Assembly: GCF_932276165.1 (NCBI RefSeq)
Contig: NC_063987.1
Coordinates: 2,666,001-2,730,000, forward strand
Direction of reading: 5' to 3'
Length of the DNA: 64,000 nucleotides
Source: Plutella xylostella
Taxonomy: Eukaryota; Arthropoda; Insecta; Lepidoptera; Plutellidae
How positions within the stretch are numbered: position 1 is the first letter of the stretch; the number at the start of each line of letters is the position of its first letter. The notes under the pieces were generated by a model. That model saw only the letters and a list, made by a program, of their open reading frames with translations. It had not been told where the DNA came from and did no database searches. Both the position numbers and the translations under genes were made by a program. This document shows, one piece after another, positions 22,531-34,604 of this stretch.

Positions 22531-22639
22531 TTTACGACTATAGCATAAATTCTAACACCCTGTACACAACTACACAGCCGGTACAGTTCGGCTCGCGGAT
22601 ATAGTAGAGAGGCGAACCAAAGGTTAGTCAGCGAAATAT

Positions 22640-22722
22640 ATTTTATCATTCACATGCGTGCGCGCCGCTTCCCACGACACCGGGCCGCGACCCCGCCGCG
22701 GGTGCCGCAGAGACTCCACTTA
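22640..22722. other. Very GC-rich unique patch
   Basis: About 80 bases rich in CpG (CGGGCCGCGACCCCGCCGCG) stand out in AT-rich DNA. They could be a 5' UTR or promoter edge. GAACCAAAG followed by GTTAGT upstream (about 22612-22627) could be a donor. I cannot link it to an exon. Confidence 0.25.
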
Positions 22723-22889
22723 GGGCCAGTTTCCACCAAAGCGGACAGGAGTGGAGACGAGAGAAGTGTTTTGAATAAACAATCAGACTTCGTTATTTGC
22801 ACATCTCCTCTCCGCTTAGCTTCGGTGGAAATGGATCAAGCGAAGAAAAATTAGACTTTTCCGCTCCGCTTTGGTGTAAACCAGCCGAC
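22723..22889. mobile_element. MITE with CCACCAAAGCGGA arms
   Basis: GGGCCAGTTTCCACCAAAGC on the left mirrors CGCTTTGGTGTAAACCAGCC on the right. The core is about 120 bases. No clear target duplication is visible. Confidence 0.6.
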
Positions 22890-22949
22890 TGACAAAACGA
22901 GACGCAACTTCAGCACGGGATTTATAACCTAGAGTTGGTCAACGCTACC

Positions 22950-23256
22950 TTTATTCTATTCTATTCTATTCTCTGTGGGGCTGTAAATACTTGCACCTGG
23001 CTCTCGCGATTGAAACCTTTGTGCATATCTAAGACTGGACTGGACCATTTCCCACCACGCTGGTCCACTGTGGGTTGGTGGGTTCACATAATCTAGTTGT
23101 GCTAAATCTAGATTTACAGGTTTCGTCCTTAACCATAAGAGCGATGGTATTTATACTTGAATTTCAAACTAGTCATTGGTACATGTCAGCGCTGGGATTT
23201 GAACCCACATCTCTAGCGTGAGAAAGCGGGCGCTTACCCGACTGAGCTATCACTGC
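22950..23256 (-). mobile_element. tRNA-derived SINE, type D, with ATTCT tail
   Basis: On the minus strand the head reads GCAGTGATAGCTCAGTCGGG (A box) and then GGGTTCAAATCCCAG (B box), like a tRNA whose acceptor stem no longer pairs. A body of about 200 bases follows. It ends in a run of GAATA units, a usual SINE tail. The intact pol III boxes argue that it is a relatively young copy, but it is not a working tRNA. It is unrelated in body to SINE types A and B in this window. Confidence 0.8.
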
Positions 23257-24159
23257 AAAACCTACACTTGGCGCTCTGAATGAAGTCTCTGCAGTACTCA
23301 CGACACAGCTCAGTCGTAATTCTACAATTGGAAATGAAGATATTTTGAGGGGGTTTATTGCTCATGGCAGAATAATCGCTTGTAATTGATAGCTTCCTAC
23401 AGAACATCATTTATGGCTTTTTAGAAACAGGAATATAAACATACGCATCTTATCGCTTATTAGATTTTATGGCTAATGAGTTTTAGAGTTTAGTTTTATA
23501 GATAGACCTATTATTGAACAGTATAGTATGCAGTATTTCAGTATCGTGACCCGGAATAATATCATCGCTTAAATGTACTTTACAAAACTTTACTTGGAAT
23601 CAAATCATTAGGAATAAAAAAATGACGATGATTTAAGTTCCTACCAAGATTGAATTACTTAAGTGAAAAACTGGGATTAATAACGTATTGGTAGAAAGAC
23701 GTTTGAAAAACAGGATTAAATTTTTCGTCTATATTTTGCTAAGATATTTTGCAAACTATTACAGCTAAGAATTGTCAAAATATTTCTAAAAAAAACGTTT
23801 AAATTAAAAATACAATACGATGTAGCAAAGGTTTTATCAATAATATATATCAGACATACCGAAATTAATAAAGGCTGACATTGTTTTTCAGATTTTTTTA
23901 CCAAACACAAAAAAGTTTATGACATCCAGAAAATGAAATTAATTTTGTCACATCATTTACAATAAGAAAGCAGAAAAAGTCCCCCTCATGTATCAAACAC
24001 TCATTACAGAATACGCTGCTAGATCATATTATTCGTGCTACCTCCCTTATTACAAATATGAAATTACTTACGAAGTTTGAAGAGATTATAGAATTACGTA
24101 AGTAAGTAGTTATAATTGAATTTAAAATGATACAAAATGTGTCTAAATTAATACCATAT
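23257..24159. other. AT-rich sequence, no gene seen
   Basis: No reading frame or repeat boundary is recognised. Confidence 0.35.
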
Positions 24160-24209
24160 CGGCATTTTCGGCTCGGCAGGGTCACCAACCACTACACCTT
24201 TTGGTCGTA
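24160..24209 (-). repeat. Fragment of SINE type A/B head
   Basis: GGGTCACCAACCACTACACC then TTTTGGTCG is the reversed 5' end of the tRNA-derived SINEs at 24835 and 62205. The rest is missing. Confidence 0.5.
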
Positions 24210-24684
24210 AATTTGACATTTACATAGGTCTCTATCATAGGGTTCAACAGTGGACAGTGGTAAAACAGGATTATATAAAGAACTATATAGCTGCAGTCAG
24301 AAACACAAATAAAAAGGTAAGTACATACTTATACAATTATATTTACGTGTTTTATTTGTATTGTGAAAACAATCTCTGAAACCTAACTGCTTATTATATT
24401 ACTTTCGCAAACTGGTAAGTATAGCCCCCTATTCCAAGCCATCGCTTTTTGTCTTAACCCGCTTAGATAATCAACCTATCAGCGTAAACAGCTTACAGAT
24501 GTTTTCATAATCAAGACCTTCCGAGGAAAATCCCCACTTTTTCATAAGGAAATTAGATTATAGACATTTGCATAGCTCGCGGCGCCATTCTACTGGTAGG
24601 AGGGTTGCGTCATGATATGATAGACAAAGATAGTAGACATACCTACTTGTATAAGTAGAGGGTTTCAAATAAAAAAAACTGTGG

Positions 24685-24802
24685 AAAAGCTATATTGTTT
24701 TTTCGCGAGATTAAAAAATGCGTGGTTACAAAAAAGTTGTTAGAAATTACCATCTAATAAGTCATCCCTTTCGGCCTACTATACCACTTTTGCAACATCC
24801 TG
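24685..24802 (-). mobile_element. Half copy of CAGGGTGTTGC palindromic element
   Basis: TTTCGGCCTACTATACCACT followed by TTTGCAACATCCTG and TA is the right end of the family intact at 60850-61111. Confidence 0.55.
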
Positions 24803-24834
24803 TATGCAGGTGATCGGCAGCAAGCGAAAAATAA

Positions 24835-25114
24835 AAAATAAAAAAACACGCACTCACGCCTTGTACTAATGTACTTGCCTTGTACTCCCTTGCGGGGTAG
24901 GCAGAGGTGCATTGCTGCACCCACTTTTCGCCAGAGTGTTATGTTAGTCCCAATGTAATAGGGGGCGGGCCTATTGCCATTTTACGGGCACATCCAAGAC
25001 CCGAGAACAAATATCTGTGTTTAATTAAACAAATATCTGCCCCAGCCGGGAATCGAACCCGGGACCATCGGTTCAGTAGTCAGGGTCACTAACCACTACG
25101 CCATTCGGTCGTCT
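24835..25114 (-). mobile_element. tRNA-derived SINE, type B, full length
   Basis: Flanked by a 12 bp target duplication AGCGAAAAATAA (24823-24834 and 25115-25126). On the minus strand the head has GGCGTAGTGGTTAGTGACC (A box) and GGTTCGATTCC (B box), then a body ending in GCAAGGGAGTACAAGGC, a GTGAGTGCGTG stretch and an A/T tail. The perfect duplication shows LINE-type insertion and a fairly young age. Confidence 0.9.
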
Positions 25115-25126
25115 AGCGAAAAATAA

Positions 25127-26225
25127 TCATTACTTATTTACAAAATATTATGCCCCTACTGATCAGGAAACTTAAAACACCCCTAGAAGATTACGTCTTC
25201 GTTTCCCAATCTCGCCCTTTCCAAAAACAGTATGAATAATAATGAGATTAGTACGATGATATCGGAAAATAATACACATTTAAATATTAAAATACGTAAA
25301 GGTGTTTTCATTGGATTACAGTATTGGTTTCATGTGAAATGAATGATAAAAGATCGTCAGGTAGATGATGCATTTACTTCACCTGTAAGCAATAAGTTGG
25401 TACTTTGGTTTCAATCGTTTAAACCGTTCAGTTTCTACCTACATTCTTTGGTCTATTTATGTAATAGGTAAAGCTGATTTAATCAGTCATTCTCAACCTT
25501 TGATAGCATAAATTTATACTGAATACTTGTGTAGGTACATATCTATAAAAGAAAAAAAAATGATACACATTAAATACCTCCAACACAAATTGTATTTACT
25601 ACTCAAGTACAAAAATGAGTATTTTTTTAACACTGGTTCAAATCCATAGTATTTAGGTAGGTATACTTATTGTAGGGAATTGTATGTGGTTTAAAATATT
25701 TCATCCCGTTCTACAGCTAACCGTATTTAATCTACCCTTTCATAGTTGATAGAGATGTCTCTGCTACTACTAAATGTCTGTCATCTAATTGTGATTCTCA
25801 ATACAACTGCCCCTGCGTTTGTCCGACACTTACTAGCACGTGGCTCGGACTAAGATAGTTTAAATGTAGCGTGACCGTCACGTCTTGATACTTTAATCAT
25901 TTAATTTATGAATTATATTATTAAATATTGTATGAATATGCCTGAAATAAATGATATTTTGTTTTATATTAAACGAATCATCAAACACTTTCATATTGCT
26001 ATTATTTAATTCGTTGCCACTTCAAAATACATTTTCAATGAGAACTAAGTTTTTTTATGTCGCAACAAACTTGGATGTGGGTTATTATTATATAATTTTC
26101 ATTTCTAGTAATGATAAAATGGTAAGATCAACTAATATATGCCCAGTCTTCTAGCATTGCCAACTTGGTACTCAGTACTTTGACAGCTCACATTCTACAA
26201 AATAGTTATCATTAGTACCTACAAA
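25127..26225. other. AT-rich sequence without recognised genes
   Basis: At 25873-25893 there is a CACGTCTTGATACTTTAATC word shared with the MITE at 26227. It may be a remnant end. Confidence 0.35.
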
Positions 26226-26226
26226 A

Positions 26227-26345
26227 AGTATCAAGACACTATGATCGCACTACAAACTTCCAAAATACAGTGGTCACTGGGCGACCCCGTAATGACAGTA
26301 TACTTTACATAATTCCGCAATACGCTGACCGCCAGTCTTGATACT
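26227..26345. mobile_element. Short inverted-repeat element, AAGTATCAAGAC ends
   Basis: AAGTATCAAGAC and GTCTTGATACTT bound about 120 bp. The word GTCTTGATACTT also occurs 350 bases upstream. The target duplication is unclear. Confidence 0.5.
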
Positions 26346-26548
26346 TGCACCCCAACCTGTTTGTAGATATTATTATAAATCCTTAGATTTCGTATGTCTG
26401 TTTAAGGTGGACGAGGGATAGTGTAGTTTCCGTTTATTTTTAAATATGAATTACTTTATTTTGATTTTAAATGTTTTCTGTATTAATATCTGTATATGGC
26501 TTTGTACTTTAGAAAGAAAAGAACTGTTTGCCATGTTTTTATTGTATA

Positions 26549-26741
26549 CTAGCTGTTCCCGCGCGCCTTAAAAAGTTTTCCCGTGGGAATTCCGGGATAA
26601 AAAGTAGCCTATGTTCTTTCCCAGGGTCTAGACCGTATGTATACCAAATTTCATTCAAATCCGTTCAGTAGTTTTGGCGTGAAATAGTAACAGACAGACA
26701 GACAGACACAGTTACTTTCGCATTTATAATATTAGTTAGGA
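26549..26741 (-). mobile_element. Helitron-like element, copy 4
   Basis: CTAGCTGTTCCC after A to TTAGTTAGGA before T. The TTCGCTTCGC block after GCGCGC is missing, so the GC-rich 3' end is internally shortened. It has about four ACAG units. Confidence 0.85.
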
Positions 26742-27337
26742 TTGTGTCTTAAGAATTCACTGGCCCTCACTTCTATAGCCACGTTGAAGGAAACCGACCA
26801 AGAGATAGGAAATATGCCAATTAACGAATCCGACGTCATATCAAAAATTCCCTCGACTCATAGTTTTTGTTACGCAACGGATCGTTTGTTATTTTATATT
26901 TTACTAAATAAAATGCGCGTGCGCATTGCAAAAAGCGCATAATACGCGCTGACGTTGATTGACGGCTCCCGCTGCGGACGTACTCTCGTATATAAACCTT
27001 TTTTCCCTGTTTACCTCCTTACTTAAAAGTCATGAATACATTTAGCAATTTTTGCAAAGGTTTGACCATCATAATACCCGGCGAATCGGTAATTGCTACC
27101 AAATATGGAAGTAATTAAACATAGTTAATAAATAAACTTGTAATTGAGGAATAAATTATTAATTGAAAGGAGGAATTATGAATTTACACTTGCGGCTGTA
27201 AAATTAGGGACTCATGTTTAAAGATGGCCGCTGAACGAGTTCTGTTAATTAATGAAGATAATTAATGAGGACGCCGAATATGGCTACAGTCCAACAAACA
27301 CATTTTAGTTTATTTTCTAACCTTGCACAACAACATA
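26742..27337. other. Unique CpG-containing sequence
   Basis: 26900-26990 is GC-rich and followed by TATATAAACC at about 26990, which could be a TATA box, but no transcript evidence can be read. No exon is recognised. Confidence 0.25.
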
Positions 27338-27437
27338 AAATTAAAGGTGTTGCAAAAGTGATAGACAAAAGTTCCTCAAAAATACCTCCAAAGTCAACCC
27401 CTTTCGGCTTAGTATAGACCTTATGAAAGACCCTGTA
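27338..27437. mobile_element. Decayed CAGGGTGTTGC-type palindrome
   Basis: AGGTGTTGCAAAAGTGATAG on the left and TTTCGGCTTAGTATAGACCT ... ACCCTGTAA on the right are degraded arms of the 60850-61111 family. Confidence 0.45.
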
Positions 27438-29406
27438 AGTAAACTATTTTTTTCAAAATAAATATGAAAATAAAAATAATTATTTTTTTACTAATGTGGA
27501 GTGGATAGTGTTGATCCAATGTCTGGTTAAATGTATTCTCTCTAGAAAACCCTCAGAAAAAGTCATCAACTTAAGACAACGAGCTAACCGTTAAATGGCT
27601 ACTAAAAACGATAAACTACTGGTAAAGGTCCTTAACGCGGTCCTATTGACCGAAATGTCCCCTTAATGGTCCCGGGACATCCGACATTTATCGGAACGGC
27701 CCTTGCCCATTTTATGAGACATAACCTAAGGCTATCTGATGCATTTTTGGGCGGTTTCGGGTTAAGACAATCGGCTGGGAAGGTGAAATTTAAGACGTTT
27801 CGGGATTATGGGTCGACTGTTTGTGTTCGGTCGCCGTTTGGGGGTTAAAGGGTCGCCTCTTGAGCATTTGATTGTTATTTGGGGTCAATGCTTATCGGGT
27901 TTAAGGAATAAGATTTTTTTTATCAGTCATAAGTGTATATATTATAAAAAATATTAGTAGGTATTTTATATCTCTTAATACGTAGTATACGCGTAATTTT
28001 AACAAAAAATTGTATAGGTAGTCTGAATCGTCTGCATCGGTATCTTTAGAACAACACACAAGACGCTAAGGGAGCCTGCTTTATAAAACATTCAATAAGA
28101 TGGATCATACCAACTTGACCATAAATTAAGTTACCCGCACACGCGGTCACATCGAGTACTCGAAAAAATACGAATCGATACAGAATAAATCGAGTAACAT
28201 GGCCGGCCGACTCGCATAAAAGTGACCCCACCACAATTTCAGGGGTCAGATGACTGCAGTTTTATACGAAAGGGATATTCCTATTCAATAATTTATACAA
28301 TTGATAAATAATAAATAGATCGGCCAGGCTGCTCGGCTCGAAATGGGATATTTTATTTTTATTTCCATCTTTATGTTCCGTCTGATGCCGTATTGGCTTT
28401 TGCGTTTATTTTGAAGAAGTTTACGGTTAGATAACTGTAGTTTACGATCACTTGTTTTCATTCTGTTATAAACCAATTTAGGTTCTATATTATGAACAGT
28501 AATCGAAACCTCAATTATCCATAAATATTAGAGCGATCAGTAACTCGCGAAATGTTATGATAATAAAGGCTATAAGATCGCCAAAACTGACACGACGAAT
28601 TAAATCGAAAACTCTCATTTCTGCTGCTCCTTCTCCACAAGAAACGTCACTCGATTCCATAATCGATCAATTAAAGCGTCTCATTCCGATTCGGGAATCC
28701 AAAAATGAAATAAATGTCGATCACCTTAACAAACCTAACGCCTTTGGGCTTCGAAGCGAATTTTTTCGTCCGATTTCGCGCCAACAATCGCTGGCCGTAT
28801 AATAATATCGATAAATACGGGTTTTTCTCAGCTCGCCGAGTCCACACAAAGATCACTTTTCTATATGTTTGCACATTTCACTAAACAACGTGACGACGTA
28901 CACGCCGAATGGCATTCCATACGCCGCGCTACTTTTTAATTTCGCCCGCGCCCATTCAATTAGAAACTGTCGGTCGTTGCGACAGAACGCTTTTTTCCGA
29001 TGACACTTAAGTTTGATAATCAATTGGGTATCACTCCTGTAAACTCGCCCTTGTGTGTTAAGCTGTAGGGTGTATTTCAGAGCGTTGGGTCTCCGTGTTT
29101 AAGACATTCACAGATAGGTTGTAAGGTCATAAATGAAATACTCAAAAAGGCGAGCGCTCATATACGAAGGATTCGGTCTTCCATAATGGCTCGCTATGTC
29201 GCGAATGTCTCCTCTTGACGCGCTGTTGTTATCAGAAAATACCTTTCGGGAAAAACTCTAAGGGGTTCTGCGATTTGAATCTGAACGAGTGTTTATTGAC
29301 TCCGACTTATTGTTGAACTCTTATTATTCCTTCACTTCAAAGGCCGTTAAGATTCCCGACTTCTTTGTGCCGTTTGAGAATATCTTTGGTGCGACGCGTC
29401 TCTCTA
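27438..29406. other. Long unique CpG-containing island
   Basis: Nearly 2 kb with little repeat content, rich in CG, TCGAATT, ATCGATC and similar words. Open frames of 60-81 codons (for example 28557-28802) have no family match and overlap frames on the other strand, so I do not call them genes. Candidate regulatory DNA. Confidence 0.35.
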
Positions 29407-29610
29407 TTAGGCCCGGGTCTCCTATTTACTCCGTAGGTCGCGTTAAGTGTCACCGCCGTAGGCCGCGTCACAATGTTCATTATGTCTACGCGCCAACGTC
29501 GGCGTGTGAGGGAGACCGCATCAGTACATTTCTATAGTGAGCATCGTGACGCGGCCTACGGCGTGACGCTGGACTCGACCTACGGCGTAAATAGGAGACC
29601 AAGGCCTTAG
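29407..29610. mobile_element. 204 bp GC-rich inverted-repeat element
   Basis: The arms are about 75 bp each. GGTCTCCTATTTACTCCGTA on the left mirrors TACGGCGTAAATAGGAGACC on the right, and both contain GCCGTAGGCCGCGTCAC inward. No transposase is present. The target duplication is not clear. Confidence 0.75.
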
Positions 29611-30881
29611 GTAAGGAAGATGAGGAGTAGGTGATAAGTGAGTTAATTCGGCGATTTGTATTTAAATTTACTGCAAACGCCATGTTTGAATGTCAAGGGT
29701 CTGGTGCGCGAATAAGTGCAATGTTTTTACATGCGCTGAAAAAGCGGTCGAGTGACGTGCGTTTACTTAACAGGAGTGTCTTGGTAACTTGGTATGGCGT
29801 GTTGATGCATGCATTCAAGATAATATTTTAATTCGGAATACGCTTACATCCTGTAAGAAGTTGTAAGAACTTCAATAAAGATATACTGCACATCACAACG
29901 GAACATCTTTAGTAGGTAAGTATTTTTTTCAATTATATTACCAACGCAAAGGAAAATATCAAAACGACATACCAGAATAATCTAAAAACAGCTAAAACTT
30001 CCCAAAACTAACCTAAGAAGCGTCTTCAATACCCCGCACATCCCTGGAGTGGCACTACGTCTCAGCAACACGGTTTAATGACATCCTGGCCTCTTTTAAT
30101 GACTGCAAATGAGCCTCGTGGCTTAGCCCTTAACTTTGCACTTTACTACCACCCATTCTACAAGCCCTCCCTCGCCCCCCGCGACTAAACCGTATTCAGA
30201 CCACGGAGGGGTAAAAGGCTGGTTGTGGGGAAAGCAAGGTGGTTTTGGCAGTGTGGTGTAAGAAATTTGTTAAACATAGACTGTGTTAAGATGTGATAGA
30301 GTTTCATGGTGTGAAATGGGTAATTAGGATGCATTGACTTGTCTGCAAATGGTTTTGTGGGCTTTAACTTCTTAGTTGTGTGTTTTTGCTTTTTATTTAG
30401 TTATAGTCGATAGAGCCAGGGGTATATGAAAAGAGCCTTCTCAAATGACATATCGACAGTACCTTATAAATATCCGGCGCATCCTAGACAAGCTAGTAAG
30501 AGTTAAACTGACTGACAAATCCATTCACCACGGTGACAAATCCTATAGCCTATATCCACTGTTTCATTTGACAAGCTAAGAATAAGACTTTGTAATCGTA
30601 ATAATTATGACAAAGGTATAGTAGTAGCATTCAACTATTATTGGAAACATAAATAAAATATATAGATAATACAATAAAAACAAGTGTTTATAACACGGTT
30701 GGCTGTAAGCTGTAAAATTATTGTTTATGTTGAATATAAAAGCGATATAATGATGTTGAATAGACTCTATAGGACTATAACTAACTAACTACTCTATACG
30801 TATAAAAACTTGAACTATTGACATTATTGGCATTGCAAACGTTATGCGTACCTGCTGACATAAATTAAAATACCTACATAT
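29611..30881. other. Unique and AT-rich sequence
   Basis: 30010-30250 is GC-richer and unique, with no exon recognised. CACCACGGTGACAAA at about 30526 recurs at 36894. Confidence 0.3.
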
Positions 30882-31140
30882 AATATATAATATATAATAT
30901 GTGGGGACATCTCACACACGGCCATCCGACCCCAAGCTAGGCAGAGCCTGTGTTATGGGTATCGGACAGCTGATATATTTACACAAATACATAGATAGAT
31001 AGATAATAATATAAATATCAACACCCAAGACCCGAGTACAAATATCTGTCTTTAAACAAATTTCTGCCCCAGCCGGGAATCGAACCCGGGACCTTCGGCA
31101 TAGCAGTCAGGTCCATTAACCACTACGCCATTCGACCGTC
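30882..31140 (-). mobile_element. tRNA-derived SINE, type A, full length
   Basis: On the minus strand: GGCGTAGTGGTTAATGGACC (A box), GGTTCGATTCC (B box), the ATATTTGT block, then a tail with AGCTGTCCGA, AGCTTGGGGTCGGATGGCCG and GAGATGTCCCCACATATTA. The duplication at its ends is obscured by AT-rich flanks. Confidence 0.85.
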
Positions 31141-31578
31141 CTTCGTCATTCGTATAAAACTATGAGAGATTTTCCAATAGGTGGACATTTTATATTTTCA
31201 CGAATTTATTTCTCATAACTCTCTAGACGGTTTATTTCTCTTGAAAACATTTCAAATAAAAAATAACCCCCTTACTCGTTGACAGCGATTAGTCCAGTTG
31301 TCGTCAACCTTTTCGGCACAGTTAATATCATCAAGTTAACAGTAACAGCGCCACTCCCCGTTTCCCTGCTCATTTCCTTTATGTAAATATGGTTGGGCAC
31401 CCCTTGTGTTAAAAGTCAAAATATTCAGGCCATTTTCTTAACAACTTTTTGAGTTGACTGTTAATTTTGTTTGAATTATATTCTCACAAGGAGATTTAGG
31501 CAGAATATTCTTAAGTACACTGACTAATACGTACATGAACTTCAATATTGCAGGCGGTATTTTTCCGTTTATGAGTAA

Positions 31579-31759
31579 CTAGCTGTTCCCGCGAGCTTCG
31601 CTTCGCCTTAAAAAGTCTTCCCGTGGGAATTCCGGGATAAAAACTAGCCTATGTCTGTATACCAAATTTCATTCAAATCCGTTCAGTAGTTTTGGCGTGA
31701 AAGAGAAACAGACAGACAGATAGACACATTACTTTCGCATTTATAATATTAAGTTAGGA
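31579..31759 (-). mobile_element. Helitron-like element, copy 5
   Basis: CTAGCTGTTCCCGCGAGC after A to AAGTTAGGA before T. The segment around GGGTCTAGACCG is deleted. About three ACAG/ATAG units remain. Confidence 0.8.
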
Positions 31760-31807
31760 TTTGGAACTTTTTAATTGCTCGTGATCGTGACTGTACTTAG
31801 AAATTAC

Positions 31808-32070
31808 ACACACACACACACACACACTCACGCCTTGTACTCATGTACTCCCTTGCGGGGTAGGCAGAGGTGCATTGCTGCACCCACTTTTCGCCAGAGT
31901 GTTATGTTAGTCCCAATGTAATAGGGGGCGGGCCTATTGCCATTTTACGGGCACATCCAAGACCCGAGAACAAATATCTGTGTTTAAACAAATATCTGCC
32001 CCAGCCGGGAATCGAACCCGGGACCATCGGTTCAGTAGTCAGGTCACTAACCACTACGCCATTCGGTCGT
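31808..32070 (-). mobile_element. tRNA-derived SINE, type B, second copy
   Basis: Flanked by a perfect 12 bp duplication CTTAGAAATTAC (31796-31807 and 32071-32082). It is about 95 percent identical by eye to the copy at 24835, with intact A and B boxes. Its tail is a GT repeat of about 11 units. It lies beside a CACTCACG-family MITE end (31763-31795). Confidence 0.9.
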
Positions 32071-32082
32071 CTTAGAAATTAC

Positions 32083-32496
32083 TTTACTATTAATGTCTGT
32101 ACCTAACTAGAGCATTACAGTCTCGGTTTCTTGGCAGAAGTAAGAAGTGATATATTATTTTAACTACCTCCCCGCGTAGTAAAGTGGGACTATAAAGGTA
32201 TACTAAAACAAGAAGTGCCCTAAGCTGGACTTTTAATTATCTTAATCACTAAACACCTATCCTAAATTGGACATACGGGTTACACCCAGTACCTCTTCCA
32301 GGCATACCAACCTAAAACATGTATACGTTCTACTTAGATTAGATTTATAGATGTAAAAAGTCAAAGAAAATAATAGAAAACTAATAAGTACCTACTTATA
32401 CCTAATTAGGTAAGTATACATAATTATTTGAAGAGCTTGAAAATAATGAAAGCAAAGTAACTTTCTTCGCTTCTTTTGCGTTTAGTTTATTAGTCA
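32083..32496. other. No gene seen
   Basis: AT-rich flank between the SINE and the next Helitron-like element. Confidence 0.35.
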
Positions 32497-32703
32497 CTAG
32501 ATGTACCCGCGAGCTACGCTTCGCCTTAAAAAGTTTTCCCATGGGAATTCCGCGATAAAAAGTAGCCTTTGTTCTTTATCAGGGTATGTACTACCTGTAT
32601 ACCAAATTTCATTCAAATTCGTTCATTAGTTTTGGCGTGAAAGAGTAACAGACAGACAGACAGACACAGTTACTTTTGCATTTACTTATAATATTAGTTA
32701 GGA
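32497..32703 (-). mobile_element. Helitron-like element, copy 6 (diverged)
   Basis: CTAGATGTACCCGCGAGC to TTAGTTAGGA. More substitutions than other copies, so older. Confidence 0.75.
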
Positions 32704-33696
32704 AGTAAGGATAAGGATACTACCTGTTCATAAAAAGTAAGCAGAAAATACACCAAGATTCAAGACATACCTACATCGATAAAACATTTCAAGAACGAAA
32801 GATTACCTAAAAGTACTTACCTAACTTATTATACTTAACTTAAATCGCGTGGAAATCCTTGAGACATAGCAGATTTGATGTACGCTCCTAATAAGCACAG
32901 AAGTACAACTTAACTGCTCCCATTTGCATACGGATAACGTTCCGTTACATTTAACTTAACTTGTAACTTACGGTTATGTGTTTTGAAATTTTTGCTTTAT
33001 TTATGATTATGTCGCTAGTAAAGATTATGGCCAAGAAGGCAGATTACTTCCCCTCTTTGAAAGACGTTTTTAATAAGAATAAGTATAGGTAATTTGAGCG
33101 TGTTTTTGACAAACACTAGAATAATAGAATAGAATAGAATATAATAAAATTTTATAATAGGTCTAGGGTTTGTCACCGTAGCTGGAAGTCAAAAACCGTA
33201 AACAAAACATAGAAAAATCTTAATTAATCCATTTATTTTAGCTGTAGTTTATTTGTTTCATTATAGTATGCCGCCGTTATTCTACAGTGACTGTAATATA
33301 CATAGATCTATATTATACTTAGGTATATACATCATTTTTTAGGTTTTGCCAAGAGAAAACTAAAGATATATTCGATCAAATCTCAGCCAATCGCTGATTT
33401 ATATGTATCAGCTCGAGAAAATACATTTAATATAATGTTGTGAACGGAAAAAGAGTGTTCTTGATAAATGAGTCCAATAAAACAACACGGTATTAGGAAA
33501 TAAGTCACTTTATCAGAGGATGGGGGCGGAAACATATTATTTACTTCGCCTTCGCTTTTCTACCCCATGGACCATGGTAGAAAAAGTTACGAAGGGTAAT
33601 TTTTTATTAGTCTATTTTTATGAAATAAGATGAAGTGTTATACCTATTTGTAATTTGTATGATCAGATTCATACTGTAAACTATCTAAAACATACC
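32704..33696. other. AT-rich sequence, no gene seen
   Basis: An AATAGAATAGAATA run at 33119-33140 may be the remnant tail of a retroelement. No frame is recognised. Confidence 0.35.
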
Positions 33697-33792
33697 GAAT
33701 TCGATCCCCGGCTGGGACAGATATTTTAGTTTAATGACATATAGGTAGGTGTACATATTAATTTGTACTCGGGTATTGAGTGTCCAATGTGT
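33697..33792 (+). repeat. SINE type A fragment, degraded
   Basis: CGAATTCGATCCCCGGCTGG (B-box region) followed by CAGATATTTTAGTTTAATG and TTGTACTCGGGTATTGAGTG. The A box is lost. Confidence 0.5.
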
Positions 33793-34394
33793 GTGACGTG
33801 TGACTATGAAAAAGTGATCTTCATGTCTCTACTTTCATAAAACTTTGTCTTTTTTGTCTTAACTGTATTTTCCGTAAACTCACATACGGCTCTCTGTTCC
33901 AAGACTGCCCCGATAAGGCTACCCCCATAAATAATTTGGCAACATATTAGCATATGTCGATTTATCTCGACGAGAGGGCTAGAATTATTATTTATTGCGT
34001 ACCGGAGCGAGGTACGTATGTTAACTAAATCCAATCTGGGCGAAATAGGCCGGGAGTCGTTAGCTTAATTTAGTCAGTGAAAATTTTGATATAAAGTAGT
34101 TTGATAATTTTATTGTGTCAGTAACTATAGAGATACTTAATATATTTTTTGTATAAAAAAAATATTGAATATAAAAAAGGATAAACAGTGACGCGGTGTA
34201 AGCTTTCATTAGTAAAGTTTACAGATTTGTTTACGATAATGATTTACACTATAATTTCTATTAATCGGTCAACTTGTCTATTTTTTTTCTATATCTATTT
34301 TATAACACACTCATAAAATACGTAGTAACTAAAATGATAATACGAATAAACGATAAAATGAATAAAAATAAACGTTTTTGTAAATTATTAGGTA
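33793..34394. other. No gene seen
   Basis: AT-rich. A 76-codon minus frame at 33804-34034 has no recognisable feature. Confidence 0.3.
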
Positions 34395-34604
34395 TAGCTG
34401 TTCCCGCGCGCTTCGCTTCGCCTTAAAAAGTTTTCCCGTGGGAATTCCGGGATAAAAAGTAGCCTATGTTGTTTCCCAGGGTCTAGACCGTATGTATACC
34501 AAATTTCATGCAAATCCGTTCAGTAGTTTTGGCGTGAAAGAGTAACAGACAGACAGACAGACAGACAGACACAGTTACTTTCGCATTTATAATATTAGTA
34601 AGGA
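34395..34604 (-). mobile_element. Helitron-like element, copy 7
   Basis: Begins TAGCTGTTCCC after a GGTA; the outermost C of CTAG is lost. It ends TTAGTAAGGA before T. About six ACAG units. Confidence 0.85.

Noticed and set aside
23190..23256. tRNA gene on the minus strand
   Set aside because: A and B boxes are present, but the acceptor stem pairs poorly and the unit continues into a SINE body with an ATTCT tail.
24907..25092. 61-codon frame (and its twin at 31870)
   Set aside because: Antisense shadow within SINE type B copies.
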